This document shows positions 9,105 through 17,812 of a DNA stretch of 64,000 nt, in pieces; position 1 is the first letter of the stretch; every line of letters begins with the position of its first letter. The position numbers and the translations under genes are program-made. The stretch is taken from contig JAOQNJ010000001.1 in NCBI GenBank assembly GCA_025961275.1, positions 4,113,353 through 4,177,352 of the forward strand, read 5' to 3'. The stretch comes from Providencia alcalifaciens. Lineage in GTDB: Bacteria; Pseudomonadota; Gammaproteobacteria; Enterobacterales; Enterobacteriaceae. The notes below the pieces were generated by a model. It was not told the DNA's origin. It ran no database searches and was given only the letters and a program-made list of their open reading frames with translations.

Positions 9105-10281
9105 TTTGCACCTCAACGGTGAGTGACTTTAGGCGTGGCACGCTTAAATCACTGACAATGTCGGGAATGCTAAACACAATCGAATCCAAGACAGAAAACT
9201 GTTTATGTAATTCGCGCCCAAGATTTGAGAATGAAAAACGTGAATATGGCCATGTTTTTTTAACATCATAATTGGCGTTCTCACGAAAGGCACAGCGCAC
9301 TAAATCACCTGTATCTTGCTTTAATTTTTGCAATTCTTCGGCGGTGAAGTTTTCCACACTCGGCACAAATAAGGTCATTTTTAAAGTATGTTGCGTTTCT
9401 GGCATCGGAAAACATCGCATATCATCGCCATGTCCGTGATGCCCTTGGGCATTGATATAATCATTCACTTTGTCAATAAATGGCTGACTTGTGACGCCAC
9501 TATCAAGCAATAAATACGCATTTGCGGTTCCGGCTCCGCGCGGTGCATCATGCAAAAAGAAAATACGGTCAATGCTCAATCCAACGACATTGGCAATCAT
9601 TCCTCTGTAAACTGCATCAGTATGATATTGACCGACTAAATTATATTGATTGCGGCAACGGTCACGTAAATCATTGTCGCTTTCAGCATCCGCACCCGGT
9701 ACTAATAACCAGTTTTCCTCATTCTGAACACGGTCAATCCCTGCGATAGCAACGGGCAAAATACGGAAATAGCCTGGCGCAAGGTTGTAAGCCCCTCCGG
9801 CATTTTCAGCGATAACCGGCACTAATGCGCTATCGGTATTTATCGCTTTGGTTTCCGCTGTTTTGACAGTGTAAACAATGCCGTTAATACGTTCTGTTTG
9901 TACAATGGTTCCCACTGGAATTGTGACAGTTCCGGCACCTGCTGCACGATAAAAGCGAATCGCCCCTTTTGCTGCTGTGGCAGGCTTGCGCGTTAAATTG
10001 ACGCCCCAAGCGAACATATCTAGCCAGTTACCGGATGCGGTGGCTAAATACATATTTTTCAAGGTGACATTGATTAAGGCATCGGTGAGCCAACGAACGG
10101 GTTTTGTCACAATGGTATTAATCAAACGCCAGAACGGCGACATATCCGAAGTGTTGGTAATTAACCCCTCGTCATGGACAATTTCCGCAAATTTATCGCT
10201 AATTTCATCCTCTGATATGGGCATGCCGCTATCGCGTAAAACTTGTTCATAATCGATTTGGGGGATATTTTTACTGTTCAT
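9091..10281 (-). CDS. Baseplate assembly protein J
   Basis: 396 aa. Member of the gpJ-like baseplate wedge family: LRDRCRNQYNLVGQYHTDAVYRGM matches the conserved middle motif, followed by YLLLDSGVTSQPFIDKVNDY and a C-terminal wedge domain. Overlaps the previous gene by 11 nt and gpI by 14 nt. Confidence 0.9.
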   Translation of the reverse strand: MNSKNIPQIDYEQVLRDSGMPISEDEISDKFAEIVHDEGLITNTSDMSPFWRLINTIVTKPVRWLTDALINVTLKNMYLATASGNWLDMFAWGVNLTRKPATAAKGAIRFYRAAGAGTVTIPVGTIVQTERINGIVYTVKTAETKAINTDSALVPVIAENAGGAYNLAPGYFRILPVAIAGIDRVQNEENWLLVPGADAESDNDLRDRCRNQYNLVGQYHTDAVYRGMIANVVGLSIDRIFFLHDAPRGAGTANAYLLLDSGVTSQPFIDKVNDYINAQGHHGHGDDMRCFPMPETQHTLKMTLFVPSVENFTAEELQKLKQDTGDLVRCAFRENANYDVKKTWPYSRFSFSNLGRELHKQFSVLDSIVFSIPDIVSDLSVPRLKSLTVEVQNARV

Positions 10282-10612
10282 AATTCACCCCCAAATTGAT
10301 ACGCCCAAAGTCGTAAGTATCTGCTGTCACCCAAAGTCGTTTTGTATTTTCTTCATCGATCACAATTGTGCCCGGCACTAACCGTTCATCACTTTCAACT
10401 AAGATTTCCATTTGAGTACGAATGTCAGCACGAAGAGTGGGACTGCGCTCAGCGACTAATTGAGTCGCAAGTCCACTTTCAATAATGCGATGTGCCACAT
10501 CTTGGGTGATTGATTGGCGGTTATTGCAAAGCTCCGGCTCATTGCCGGAGTTAAGCGTAAAGTTTCGGTTAGTAATTAATAAATCAAAATAGAGTAAATT
10601 ATCCATTTTCAA
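10271..10612 (-). CDS. Small baseplate-wedge region protein (DUF2590-like)
   Basis: 113 aa. Resembles the DUF2590 proteins of HP1-type phages: starts YFDLLITNRNFTLNSGNEPELC, has a helix QDVAHRIIESGLATQLVAER and ends LWVTADTYDFGRINLGVNYEQ. Sits between tape measure and gpJ, the place of gpW in P2, so it probably plays the same wedge role. Overlaps both neighbours. Confidence 0.75.
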   Translation of the reverse strand: MKMDNLLYFDLLITNRNFTLNSGNEPELCNNRQSITQDVAHRIIESGLATQLVAERSPTLRADIRTQMEILVESDERLVPGTIVIDEENTKRLWVTADTYDFGRINLGVNYEQ

Positions 10613-12698
10613 GCGCAGTCCATTCCGCTAAATTTTGTGGTGACATTCCATTTGTCACTTGAATGGTTACGTTATCAAATCGCTTGCTGTTATCAACGCT
10701 TTGAGTTCGGTTATTGCTGATTTGCCGACTAATGCCGCCTTTCTCTACACCACTAAGTTGCCCACCGACCAATAAACCTGCAGCACTGGCAGCTGCTGGG
10801 GATCCGTCAATGGTTCCGGTAGCCTTGGTTTCAATATTGACGCCGGGTAAATAATTTAACTTTTCAACGATGCTGTTCCAGACGCCTGTAAACATATCTG
10901 TGATAGATTGCCAAACATTCGAAAAAATGTTTTTAATCGTATTTCCCATCGCTTCAAATGTTTTATCGATTGAGAAATCGCCGAAGAAATTAACAACATT
11001 ATCCCAGCCCTCCGTGATAGCTTGCCACGTTTGTGTAAATGCAATTTTAGTTCCTTCAATCATGAACATAATGGCTTTGAATGCCCATGTGTCAGAAAAA
11101 TAGGCTGTAAATTCTTGCCACTTTTGTGACATCCATTCCCATGCCTGCATTGCAACAAGACCCACGGCACGTACAGCAATAGAAACAACTTTAAATGCAG
11201 TGGTGTCCATAATCGCGGCTTTGATATCATCCCAATGCTGAATGAGCTTATAGATGCCGTAAGCCAGTAAAGCGATAGCACCAATAATGAATAAGATAGG
11301 CCAACTCATAAATGAGAAACTGACACCTGCAGCCATAGCCGCAATACGCACCGCAAGTAACGTTCCGCGAATAAATTTTAACGCCACATTCCACGCAAGA
11401 ATGGCAGTTCGATAAAGCCAGATTGCTGCAGTGCTGATTTTTAAGATGCCCGTGAAAACGCTCATGATGATTTTTAAGCCCATCAAGATAAATTTAGATA
11501 TTCCCATCACGATATTAGCTGCAGCACCCGCCGCGGCGAATCCAAGAATGCCCATCGTGATATAGCCGACCCAACGGGCGATATTCGGGAATAACGTCAA
11601 CCATCTAACCAGCGTTTGACCACCTTCAGCCATTTTGTCGATTAAGGGAGTGATCACAGGTAATAAAGTCATACCGACAGCAATGCGGATAGATTGCCAG
11701 ATAGACATTAACCGTTCCCACGGATTTGCCAATTTTGCAGCTTGCTCGGTGGTGCGCTTCATCCCATCACTCGCACCTAAGAAACCGATATTTTTACGCA
11801 AAATATCGACATTGCCGTAAAACTGTTTAACTACGACAGCTGAATCACCGAAAGCGGCTTCAATTTCTTTTTGGGCTTTTAAGTTGCCCTCAATACTGGA
11901 TCCGTATTTCGTTTGGAGTTTATCCAACACTTCAGGCATAGACAGCATTTGACCGGATGCATTAACGAATGATAGGCCTAGCTTTTTACCACTATCGGTT
12001 GCAGTTTTGAGGAATGCTTCATAAGCCCCTGACGATTCACCACCAAGCGTTCTTTGTAACTCCCCCAATACCGCTAATTGCTCGTCAATGCCCACGCCAA
12101 ATTGGGTACCTGCATTTTTTGCGCCTTCCATCAAAGAGGTGACTTCTGACATCGATACACCAAAGGCTTTGGACATATAAACCGCTTTGCCCGCTAATTC
12201 TTCAGCAAACTGCACTTGTCCGACTTGATTAGCGTAGCGCTCAAACTGATTGAACATTTGCCCCATGTACTGCGTAGCTTCCTCTGGGGTACTTTTTAGG
12301 GCTGCAGCGGTTGTATTTGTAATGCGTGTTAATTGGGGTAAATCTTGCTGAGTCACATTATTAATTGCTCGACTGATCGCCGTTGTGGACTTCACAAAAT
12401 CAATAGAGGATTTGCCGTATTGCGCTGCAAATTTAAGGGCATCTTTGGAAATCGTATCCATGACGCCGTCGTCAATGCCTTGCAATGATGCGGTCATCAT
12501 GGCGTCATTCATTTCGATTGCTGGATCAAGAATATTTTTGATAGACCAAAAAGCCCCTGCAAGACCAGCACCGCCAATCGCAATCTTTCCAAATGCGACT
12601 TGGCTATCTCGAGCAAAGCCCGAAACAGCCGATTGAACTTGTTTGATGGGTTTTGTGATGTTGTCGATAAGACTGAGTGTGAAATCTAGTTCGCTCAT
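10599..12698 (-). CDS. Tail tape measure protein (gpT-like)
   Basis: 699 aa. N-terminal TP901-type core with long amphipathic helices (SLIDNITKPIKQVQSAV, MTASLQGIDDGVMDTI, MGQMFNQFERYANQVG), a stretch of hydrophobic segments at about residues 370-490 (ITMGILGFAAAGAAANIVMG, WPILFIIGAIALLAYGIYKL) and helical repeats with Trp (FFGDFSIDKTFEAMGNTIK). Sets tail length and exits into the host membrane. Its ATG overlaps the stop of the frameshift extension upstream in an ATGA arrangement. Confidence 0.93.
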   Translation of the reverse strand: MSELDFTLSLIDNITKPIKQVQSAVSGFARDSQVAFGKIAIGGAGLAGAFWSIKNILDPAIEMNDAMMTASLQGIDDGVMDTISKDALKFAAQYGKSSIDFVKSTTAISRAINNVTQQDLPQLTRITNTTAAALKSTPEEATQYMGQMFNQFERYANQVGQVQFAEELAGKAVYMSKAFGVSMSEVTSLMEGAKNAGTQFGVGIDEQLAVLGELQRTLGGESSGAYEAFLKTATDSGKKLGLSFVNASGQMLSMPEVLDKLQTKYGSSIEGNLKAQKEIEAAFGDSAVVVKQFYGNVDILRKNIGFLGASDGMKRTTEQAAKLANPWERLMSIWQSIRIAVGMTLLPVITPLIDKMAEGGQTLVRWLTLFPNIARWVGYITMGILGFAAAGAAANIVMGISKFILMGLKIIMSVFTGILKISTAAIWLYRTAILAWNVALKFIRGTLLAVRIAAMAAGVSFSFMSWPILFIIGAIALLAYGIYKLIQHWDDIKAAIMDTTAFKVVSIAVRAVGLVAMQAWEWMSQKWQEFTAYFSDTWAFKAIMFMIEGTKIAFTQTWQAITEGWDNVVNFFGDFSIDKTFEAMGNTIKNIFSNVWQSITDMFTGVWNSIVEKLNYLPGVNIETKATGTIDGSPAAASAAGLLVGGQLSGVEKGGISRQISNNRTQSVDNSKRFDNVTIQVTNGMSPQNLAEWTALENG

Positions 12699-12889
12699 GA
12701 GTCACCCTTGAACGCTAGTGCAATTCCATTCGCGATAGATATCCGCATATTTTCTGAGTAGCGGTTATCTAACCAGATTGCAGCGGCAATATTTTCTTCC
12801 GTGTCAGGCTCATGGGGTAAATACCGCTGTCGCAAGATTAAAAATTGCTGCAGCGGATTATTTTCAATAGCGGTGACACGGTTGGTTAG
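12695..12889 (-). CDS. Frameshift extension of the tail assembly chaperone (E'-like)
   Basis: 64 codons in the -1 frame relative to the upstream 87-aa gene, entered at the slippery site 12889-12895. It has no good start of its own, only a TTG 18 codons in. The product (QRYLPHEPDTEENIAAAIWLDNRY in the middle) would be made as a 151-aa fusion, similar in size to P2 E+E'. Stop TGA overlaps the tape measure ATG. The layout chaperone, -1 extension, tape measure is the widely conserved G/GT arrangement. Confidence 0.82.
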   Translation of the reverse strand, partial: LTNRVTAIENNPLQQFLILRQRYLPHEPDTEENIAAAIWLDNRYSENMRISIANGIALAFKGDS

Positions 12890-13149
12890 TTTTTTACGCT
12901 AATTTCCAATTTTGGCGCGTATTCTTTATTTACAAGTTCAACAATTTGCATTGCCGCACTTGGCATTGCTAATAGCTCGTCTAAAAACGCTTTGCTATCA
13001 GCACAAACAATACGCTTCAAATAAGACGTAATAGGGGCAACTTTATTATCCATCGACATATCGTTAATCATGCCGTTGTAAGCCGTTAAGTTTGGCTCAA
13101 AACTAATATCTTTTTCGCCGATGGTTAAAGTAATAATTTGTTTAGTCAT
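12886..13149 (-). CDS. Tail assembly chaperone (gpE-like)
   Basis: 87 aa. Located immediately upstream of the tape measure gene, like P2 gpE; sequence TKQIITLTIGEKDISFEPNL then DMSMDNKVAPITSYLKRIV and a helical end. The last codons GTA AAA AAC TAA contain the canonical -1 heptamer A AAA AAC, so a share of ribosomes should continue into the 64-codon extension. Binds the tape measure during tail assembly and is absent from virions in related phages. Confidence 0.85.
   Translation of the reverse strand: MTKQIITLTIGEKDISFEPNLTAYNGMINDMSMDNKVAPITSYLKRIVCADSKAFLDELLAMPSAAMQIVELVNKEYAPKLEISVKN
12889..12895 (-). promoter_or_regulatory. Programmed -1 ribosomal frameshift site A AAA AAC
   Basis: The heptamer lies in the correct phase (xxA AAA AAC) one codon before the zero-frame stop TAA. 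Slippage by one base continues at CTA into an open frame of 64 codons. No stimulatory hairpin was identified by eye. Confidence 0.82.
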
Positions 13150-13435
13150 GAGAGAGTTCCTTTCTCTTTCTAATTTCGTCCGTTAATTGGTTGTGCCGTG
13201 CGGCACATTGACCATATAAAATAGCCATTTTTTCTAATGGCTCTGAGATATCACGGCCTGTTGTTCCCGCGAGTCTCGGAATGTCCGTTGAGCATTTTTT
13301 TAACAGGTTTTCCTGATAACTCACGCTCGATATTTTCGGCGGTTTGGTTGTACATGCTGATAAAGTCATCACTAACACAAACGTTAGTAAACACAGGCTT
13401 AATAATTTCAGTGCGTATTTCTCTGGGGGCAGCAT
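13142..13435 (-). CDS. Outer-membrane spanin lipoprotein (Rz1/LysC-like)
   Basis: 97 aa from the ATG preceded by GGAGGGG; an upstream in-frame ATG gives 117 aa but lacks a signal-like start. The N-terminus has a charged start, a hydrophobic core (LLSLCLLTFVLVMTL) and the lipobox LSAC, so it is a lipoprotein. The rest is short and Cys-containing. Largely nested out of frame in the i-spanin gene, the usual Rz/Rz1 arrangement. With Rz it fuses inner and outer membranes at the end of lysis. Confidence 0.8.
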   Translation of the reverse strand: MLPPEKYALKLLSLCLLTFVLVMTLSACTTKPPKISSVSYQENLLKKCSTDIPRLAGTTGRDISEPLEKMAILYGQCAARHNQLTDEIRKRKELSHD

Positions 13436-13628
13436 TGGCGATCCCCTCCAGTTTTTGTTCAAGCGCCTGACCTGATTGGCTTGATATTTTTTCAATATTA
13501 ATGCGGGTTTTATCCGCTACTTTTTGAGCTGTTAGCTCTAAGCTATCGTGATAAAGCCCGTTTACTTTCCAACCCGCACCGAACGCGCAAGTTAGTAATG
13601 CGATTATCAGCGCGAGTTGTTTAGTCAT
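13251..13628 (-). CDS. Inner-membrane spanin (Rz/LysB-like)
   Basis: 125 aa. One N-terminal transmembrane segment (LALIIALLTCAFGAGWKV) followed by a periplasmic coiled coil (LTAQKVADKTRINIEKISSQ..LEQKLEGI). Start overlaps the endolysin stop; the o-spanin gene begins within it. Partner of the Rz1-like lipoprotein. Confidence 0.82.
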   Translation of the reverse strand: MTKQLALIIALLTCAFGAGWKVNGLYHDSLELTAQKVADKTRINIEKISSQSGQALEQKLEGIANAAPREIRTEIIKPVFTNVCVSDDFISMYNQTAENIERELSGKPVKKMLNGHSETRGNNRP

Positions 13629-13960
13629 TACTTAACCCCGTTATGTTCTAACGAATAATGGTTACCATCGTTAAATCGACCGCCCCAAGTGCCTCCAATC
13701 GACTCCCAATATTCGCCTAGTGGTTGGTGATCAGTAGTTGATGTCATCCATTTACCATTGATAAATAGATTAAAATCCACTGCTAAGCGCTGGGTGTGCA
13801 AACTATTTTTGATGCCTTTACCTGCTTTGGCATTTAATGCAGCTTGCTCTGGCTTGCGATAAGCTTCACCAAATGTCAATCGGTAGCCGTGCTCGTCAGC
13901 CCAATTGATAAGCTGTGCAATTTTTACGGTAAACAGTGCTTGTTTTTCTGAAAGTGTCAT
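13628..13960 (-). CDS. Endolysin, M15-type peptidase
   Basis: 110 aa, short for the family but with all parts visible: SLHTQRLAVDFNLF carries the SxH...D zinc-binding motif (about residues 53-64) and HYSLEH carries the second catalytic Glu/His motif (about 102-107). Predicted L-alanyl-D-glutamate or D,D-type peptidoglycan peptidase, as in several lambdoid and HP1-like phages. No signal peptide, so release depends on the holin directly upstream (4-nt overlap). Confidence 0.9.
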   Translation of the reverse strand: MTLSEKQALFTVKIAQLINWADEHGYRLTFGEAYRKPEQAALNAKAGKGIKNSLHTQRLAVDFNLFINGKWMTSTTDHQPLGEYWESIGGTWGGRFNDGNHYSLEHNGVK

Positions 13961-14256
13961 TGTTTAAATTTCCTTTTTAACAGTGCGCTTCCACGCTTTT
14001 TTAACCACATCTCAATTAATTGATAACCGATAATGCCAAATGCCGAGCCAAGTCCAGTAATCGCCAGCGGTGAAATATCCGGTATCCAAATTAAAACTGC
14101 ACCCGCTAACATTGAAACAGCAGACCCTAAAATGACACGACCAAAAAATAGTCGGGCTGTAATTTGCTCATCACTTGTTAATATTTTACCAATCGCAATA
14201 AATACACCGATAAAAAATAACGCGATGAATGTTTTTTCGTGTTCTTCCATGAACAA
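13957..14256 (-). CDS. Holin
   Basis: 99 aa. Three hydrophobic segments (TFIALFFIGVFIAIGKIL; FFGRVILGSAVSMLAGAVLIWI; LAITGLGSAFGIIGYQLI) and a strongly basic C-terminus (KKRGSALLKRKFKQ). First gene of the lysis cassette holin-endolysin-Rz/Rz1. Makes the membrane holes that free the endolysin. Confidence 0.85.
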   Translation of the reverse strand: MFMEEHEKTFIALFFIGVFIAIGKILTSDEQITARLFFGRVILGSAVSMLAGAVLIWIPDISPLAITGLGSAFGIIGYQLIEMWLKKRGSALLKRKFKQ

Positions 14257-14266
14257 ATTGTCCTTA

Positions 14267-14722
14267 TTATCCGATAAGGGTTTGAGTTAATTCAGATTCC
14301 AAATAGGGAATGCCTTTAATGCGCACAAAATCAGGACTGGTGACCAGATATTTGATTTTATGGGTCGTGACAGCACCGCCTTTGGGGTCGATATCTAAAA
14401 TATCACTGAGAATCAACTTATTGCCGAATGACTCCACTTTCATTTCTTCGCTGCCTGCCTTGGCATACCAAAGAAAATCCATGACTTTAATGCCACGCCA
14501 AGAACCTGCAGCACGTGCTTTTGCGACGATAATTTCAAAATATTTAGTACTAATTTCGATTTCACCCTCTGCGCTTACATCGCCCGCAACAAAACCATCA
14601 GGCATACCGCGCGTTTGCGCCGCTGCAGTGTTATCTGTAATAGACAAACTCACCTTTTCGACGTGAATTAAGTCACCATCAATATTGAAGTCAAAACTTT
14701 GACCCGATAAACGTTGGCTCAT
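14267..14722 (-). CDS. Tail tube protein (DUF2597-like)
   Basis: 151 aa. Resembles the tube proteins of HP1/K139-type phages: SGQSFDFNIDGDLIHVEKV at the start, EGEIEISTKYFEIIVAKAR and a beta-rich end. Directly follows the sheath gene with a 4-nt overlap, the FI-FII order of P2. Polymerises into the rigid inner tube. Confidence 0.82.
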   Translation of the reverse strand: MSQRLSGQSFDFNIDGDLIHVEKVSLSITDNTAAAQTRGMPDGFVAGDVSAEGEIEISTKYFEIIVAKARAAGSWRGIKVMDFLWYAKAGSEEMKVESFGNKLILSDILDIDPKGGAVTTHKIKYLVTSPDFVRIKGIPYLESELTQTLIG

Positions 14723-15840
14723 TGATTAGCCTCCAAGCTAGCATCCAGTAAGATACTGACCGTAATCCCTTTAGGGCATTCATACGTTCTTACTGTGATA
14801 TAAATTTCAACGGTATTTTTGGTTTTCCACACAATGACAACATCACCATCTTGCGGCGGCATGCATTCACCGGGGAACGTGACACCGTTAATTTCCGCAC
14901 TACGTGACATTTCACGCATAGTGCGCGCAAAGTAGCTTTTGTGGGTTTCGATGCTATTTGGCGTACTGTTTAAGCTACGATCCCCAATTTTTGCAATTGC
15001 TTGTAAACGTACGCGGCGCGCGACTTTATCGACAATGCGTAAGTTTTCGATAGATTGATAATCACCGCCTTCGACATCTAACGTACGACCGTCAGACCAG
15101 TACAGGCCGTCATAGTCGGGGTACCACATTGGCACACTAAAACGCAGTTTTTCCAGTGCTTGAAGTGTGGCTAAATCTAGCTCGACGTCGTCACTATCTT
15201 TCGGAAAATCAACGCTACCCAAGTCAATTAATGCCCCTGTTTTTACACGTGCTGGGCTATCGGCAATGGTGACAGCACGCGTACATAATCGACCAGCTAA
15301 TACACCTGCTTCATTACCCCACAAGCTAGGCACCAATTGAATAGATGGGGCGGCTTCGCCTTTTTGTAATTCACTGAGGCGAGTCAGCGCATCTTGCCAT
15401 GTTTCGCCCACTTGCAATCCAGTCACGGAAAGAATGGACCATGTCCAACGACCCAATTTAGCCAGTAAATTTGCGCGGAGTGTTTGCGCCGCTTTAATGG
15501 TGGCCTTGGTGGTTTCACCGATATAAACGTAACCCTCAACACTGGCGATTGATTGTGCTTTTAATACCGCATCAACAAAATCAGTGTCTAAGGCGCTCTC
15601 TGGCAGAATGTGAACATAACCAAACCAGTTCTGCCCTGCATTCGCCGCCGTTGCTTTGATATTCGACTTTAAAGGGCTATCTTCTGCCCCCAGTAATGTA
15701 TCTAAATCAGTTTGAGTATTGACGGGTAAGGTTTCGCCGATATGGCTTTTCCCTTTACCTACAAATAACAAGACGCGCTCAATTTCTTTCGTTTCGCCTT
15801 GTAACTGATTGACTTGATTAACCTGAACGTTAGGCCACAT
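14719..15840 (-). CDS. Contractile tail sheath protein (DUF2586-like)
   Basis: 373 aa. Resembles DUF2586 sheath proteins of HP1-group phages: N-terminal VNQVNQLQGETKEIERVLLFVGKG, middle WYPDYDGLYWSDGRTLDVEGGDY with following RVRLQAIAKIGDRSLNS, C-terminal ITVRTYECPKGITVSI. Forms the contracting outer tube. Confidence 0.88.
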   Translation of the reverse strand: MWPNVQVNQVNQLQGETKEIERVLLFVGKGKSHIGETLPVNTQTDLDTLLGAEDSPLKSNIKATAANAGQNWFGYVHILPESALDTDFVDAVLKAQSIASVEGYVYIGETTKATIKAAQTLRANLLAKLGRWTWSILSVTGLQVGETWQDALTRLSELQKGEAAPSIQLVPSLWGNEAGVLAGRLCTRAVTIADSPARVKTGALIDLGSVDFPKDSDDVELDLATLQALEKLRFSVPMWYPDYDGLYWSDGRTLDVEGGDYQSIENLRIVDKVARRVRLQAIAKIGDRSLNSTPNSIETHKSYFARTMREMSRSAEINGVTFPGECMPPQDGDVVIVWKTKNTVEIYITVRTYECPKGITVSILLDASLEANQ

Positions 15841-15852
15841 AGTTAAATCCTT

Positions 15853-16557
15853 TTATTTAATATCCTGCGCCTTGATATCAGCGCCAAATCCAATCCCTTG
15901 TAACTGCCTTGCGAGCGCCTTTTTAAAATCGCTGTCACCCATGCCAAAAAATACACGAGCAGGAACATCAATTGTCCAACTGCCTTTTGCTGTTTTGCCG
16001 CTTAGCTTCTTGATAATTAAACCCGCTTGATTAAAAGACATCGTTTCAGTTATCAGTTTTACTGTCGGCTTTTTAAGCCGTTTGCCTTGTTTTACTTGAT
16101 ACCCCAATTCACGTAATTTTTTTGCCTGCTTTTTTGTAGCTAATCGACTTGGATCATTGCTTTGTTGGCTTTCAACTTGCCGCCGTCGAACTGTTACACT
16201 CATACCGTTTTGTTGAGAGAAACCAACCACACCAGCGGGCACATTTTTAGCCCCATTACGATACTTACCGCCTTGCAAATAAATTCGGATGGCTTCAACT
16301 TGCGGCATTTCTTTTATATGCAACAGCTTTGGCATATTGCGCAGCATCTTTTTTTTATAATTACTTTGCCTGCCTTGCCATTTGTGACCGTCTGGCGATT
16401 GCTGATTTTTAACATTGCGCTTGGCTGCTGCTATAACGCCGTATTTCGCCATACGCCATAAAAAACGCTGTCGTTTCTTCGGCGGCAATTCCAAGCCTTT
16501 TAAGGCTTTTTGCATATCTGCAAATTGGTTTTTATTCAGCTGACCATTAATTATCAT
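15853..16557 (-). CDS. Tail completion / virion morphogenesis protein (gpS-like)
   Basis: 234 aa. Very basic, with PPKKRQRFLWRMAKYGVIAAAKRN and SPDGHKWQGRQSN near the N-terminus, the hallmark of the phage virion morphogenesis family, and a C-terminal PARVFFGMGDSDFKKAL. Follows the gpR-like gene with an 11-nt overlap, as in P2 R-S. Confidence 0.85.
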   Translation of the reverse strand: MIINGQLNKNQFADMQKALKGLELPPKKRQRFLWRMAKYGVIAAAKRNVKNQQSPDGHKWQGRQSNYKKKMLRNMPKLLHIKEMPQVEAIRIYLQGGKYRNGAKNVPAGVVGFSQQNGMSVTVRRRQVESQQSNDPSRLATKKQAKKLRELGYQVKQGKRLKKPTVKLITETMSFNQAGLIIKKLSGKTAKGSWTIDVPARVFFGMGDSDFKKALARQLQGIGFGADIKAQDIK

Positions 16558-17026
16558 GTTTTATATCGCTATAGATTTCAGCGTGCTCAGCGAACCATGT
16601 TTGCGGGTCAGCAAGTGCCCAACGCTCACCATCAAAGGGAACTAACCCTTCAGGGTCTTTTTTCATTACAACGGGTTCAGCTAATGAAATCGTCACAACA
16701 ACAACCGCGGTATATTCATCAACATCAACTGTCATTGACGGTGATTCTTGTTCAATATTGCTGTCATTAAATTCGTTGTCTTGTTGGCTAATCCACGCAT
16801 CAATTAATAAAGGAATATAACGTGGATCAAGTTCGCGATAAGGAAAGCGCCCCCACGCGATGACCGCATCATATTGCTGTATCATCATTTGATACTGGTC
16901 TAACCCTAAGTCTTTTTGAGCACGAATAAACTGGATTTCGTCTGTTTCGCTAGTAAATTCAACTTCGCAGATTCTTTTTGGTAAATTGTCTTTTAAAAAT
17001 CGGGTTAGGCTTTGTAATTTACTCAT
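16547..17026 (-). CDS. Tail completion protein (gpR-like)
   Basis: 159 aa. Position and the pattern YDAVIAWGRFPYRELDPRYIPLLIDAW followed by acidic beta segments fit P2 gpR, which helps complete the tail and join it to the head. Overlaps gpL-like and gpS-like genes. Confidence 0.8.
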   Translation of the reverse strand: MSKLQSLTRFLKDNLPKRICEVEFTSETDEIQFIRAQKDLGLDQYQMMIQQYDAVIAWGRFPYRELDPRYIPLLIDAWISQQDNEFNDSNIEQESPSMTVDVDEYTAVVVVTISLAEPVVMKKDPEGLVPFDGERWALADPQTWFAEHAEIYSDIKHDN

Positions 17027-17475
17027 ATCATCGCCACTGTTACGCGCTTTAAACCTTTCATGTTTCGGATCACAAATGCAGCTTCCGCGAGTAAATTATT
17101 TTTCGTTTCTGGATTTTCCTGCTTCGGATTCGGTGCGCGACTCACAATTGAGGTATACTCACCAATTAAATCCGCTTTCGCACGGGCATACAGTGCTTTT
17201 TTATATTGCGCACATAATGCGTTTTGCCCGTTTGCTTTTGCGCCCGGCACTTCAAGTGCTTTGCTATAACCGTTCGCAATATATTTACTCTTTAATGATT
17301 CCAGCGATAAATTAATCTCGGCAATACTTGCTAATAAGGCATCTGTCAGTAAATCATCATCTAAATCTAATGGTATTTGTCGCTGTTTTTGAAAATCCAC
17401 TAAATTTAAATCAGGCCAAAAACCATCATTCGTGATTTCAACTGATTGATATTTTAAGTCGTTGCCGTTAAGCAT
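17023..17475 (-). CDS. Head completion/stabilisation protein (gpL-like)
   Basis: 150 aa. Like P2 gpL: N-terminal DFQKQRQIPLDLDDDLLTDALLASIAEIN, then YKKALYARAKADLIGEYTS. Attaches to the portal vertex after packaging. Confidence 0.83.
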   Translation of the reverse strand: MLNGNDLKYQSVEITNDGFWPDLNLVDFQKQRQIPLDLDDDLLTDALLASIAEINLSLESLKSKYIANGYSKALEVPGAKANGQNALCAQYKKALYARAKADLIGEYTSIVSRAPNPKQENPETKNNLLAEAAFVIRNMKGLKRVTVAMI

Positions 17476-17488
17476 AATTTACCGCCTG

Positions 17489-17713
17489 CTACTTTGAATC
17501 ACTGCGCCAGAATATACTTCGCAATACAAATAAGATGACAGATAGCCCGATAACGGTTCCCCAGTTAACAGGTAGCACGGTGTTTAATTCCGCTGAAATT
17601 GAGAACCAATTCCAGACACTTAATATTCCCCAAGAAATACCGAGAGGTAACAATAAACATGCTGCAATAATGAGTAACGCCAGTATTGCACCAACCATTT
17701 TTCCTGCTTTCAT
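17489..17713 (-). CDS. Small membrane protein within the head genes
   Basis: 74 aa with two hydrophobic segments (GAILALLIIAACLLLPLGISWGIL and WGTVIGLSVILFVLRSIF). Not a standard P2 gene in this slot; could be an extra holin-like or accessory protein. Start is the first ATG in frame. Confidence 0.6.
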   Translation of the reverse strand: MKAGKMVGAILALLIIAACLLLPLGISWGILSVWNWFSISAELNTVLPVNWGTVIGLSVILFVLRSIFWRSDSK

Positions 17714-17733
17714 TATTCAATCCTTGTAATAAA

Positions 17734-17797
17734 AATCGGGCTGACTGGCTTCCAAGACTGAAAGCAATAAATTGCATCATCTCCACCACGCCCGATT
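17734..17797 (-). other. Possible structured RNA or weak terminator between head genes
   Basis: Inverted repeat AATCGGGC / GCCCGATT separated by about 48 nt, with a short T run on the minus strand after the distal arm. Lies in the only gap in the capsid part of the operon, where a partial terminator could lower expression of the following genes. Weak evidence. Confidence 0.3.
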
Positions 17798-17812
17798 GGC
17801 TTGCGGTAGTTG

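Noticed and set aside
17565-17789. Open frame beginning MVEMMQFIAFSLGSQSARFL
   Set aside because: Overlaps a better small membrane gene in another frame, has no family resemblance, and part of it is the inverted repeat at 17734-17797.
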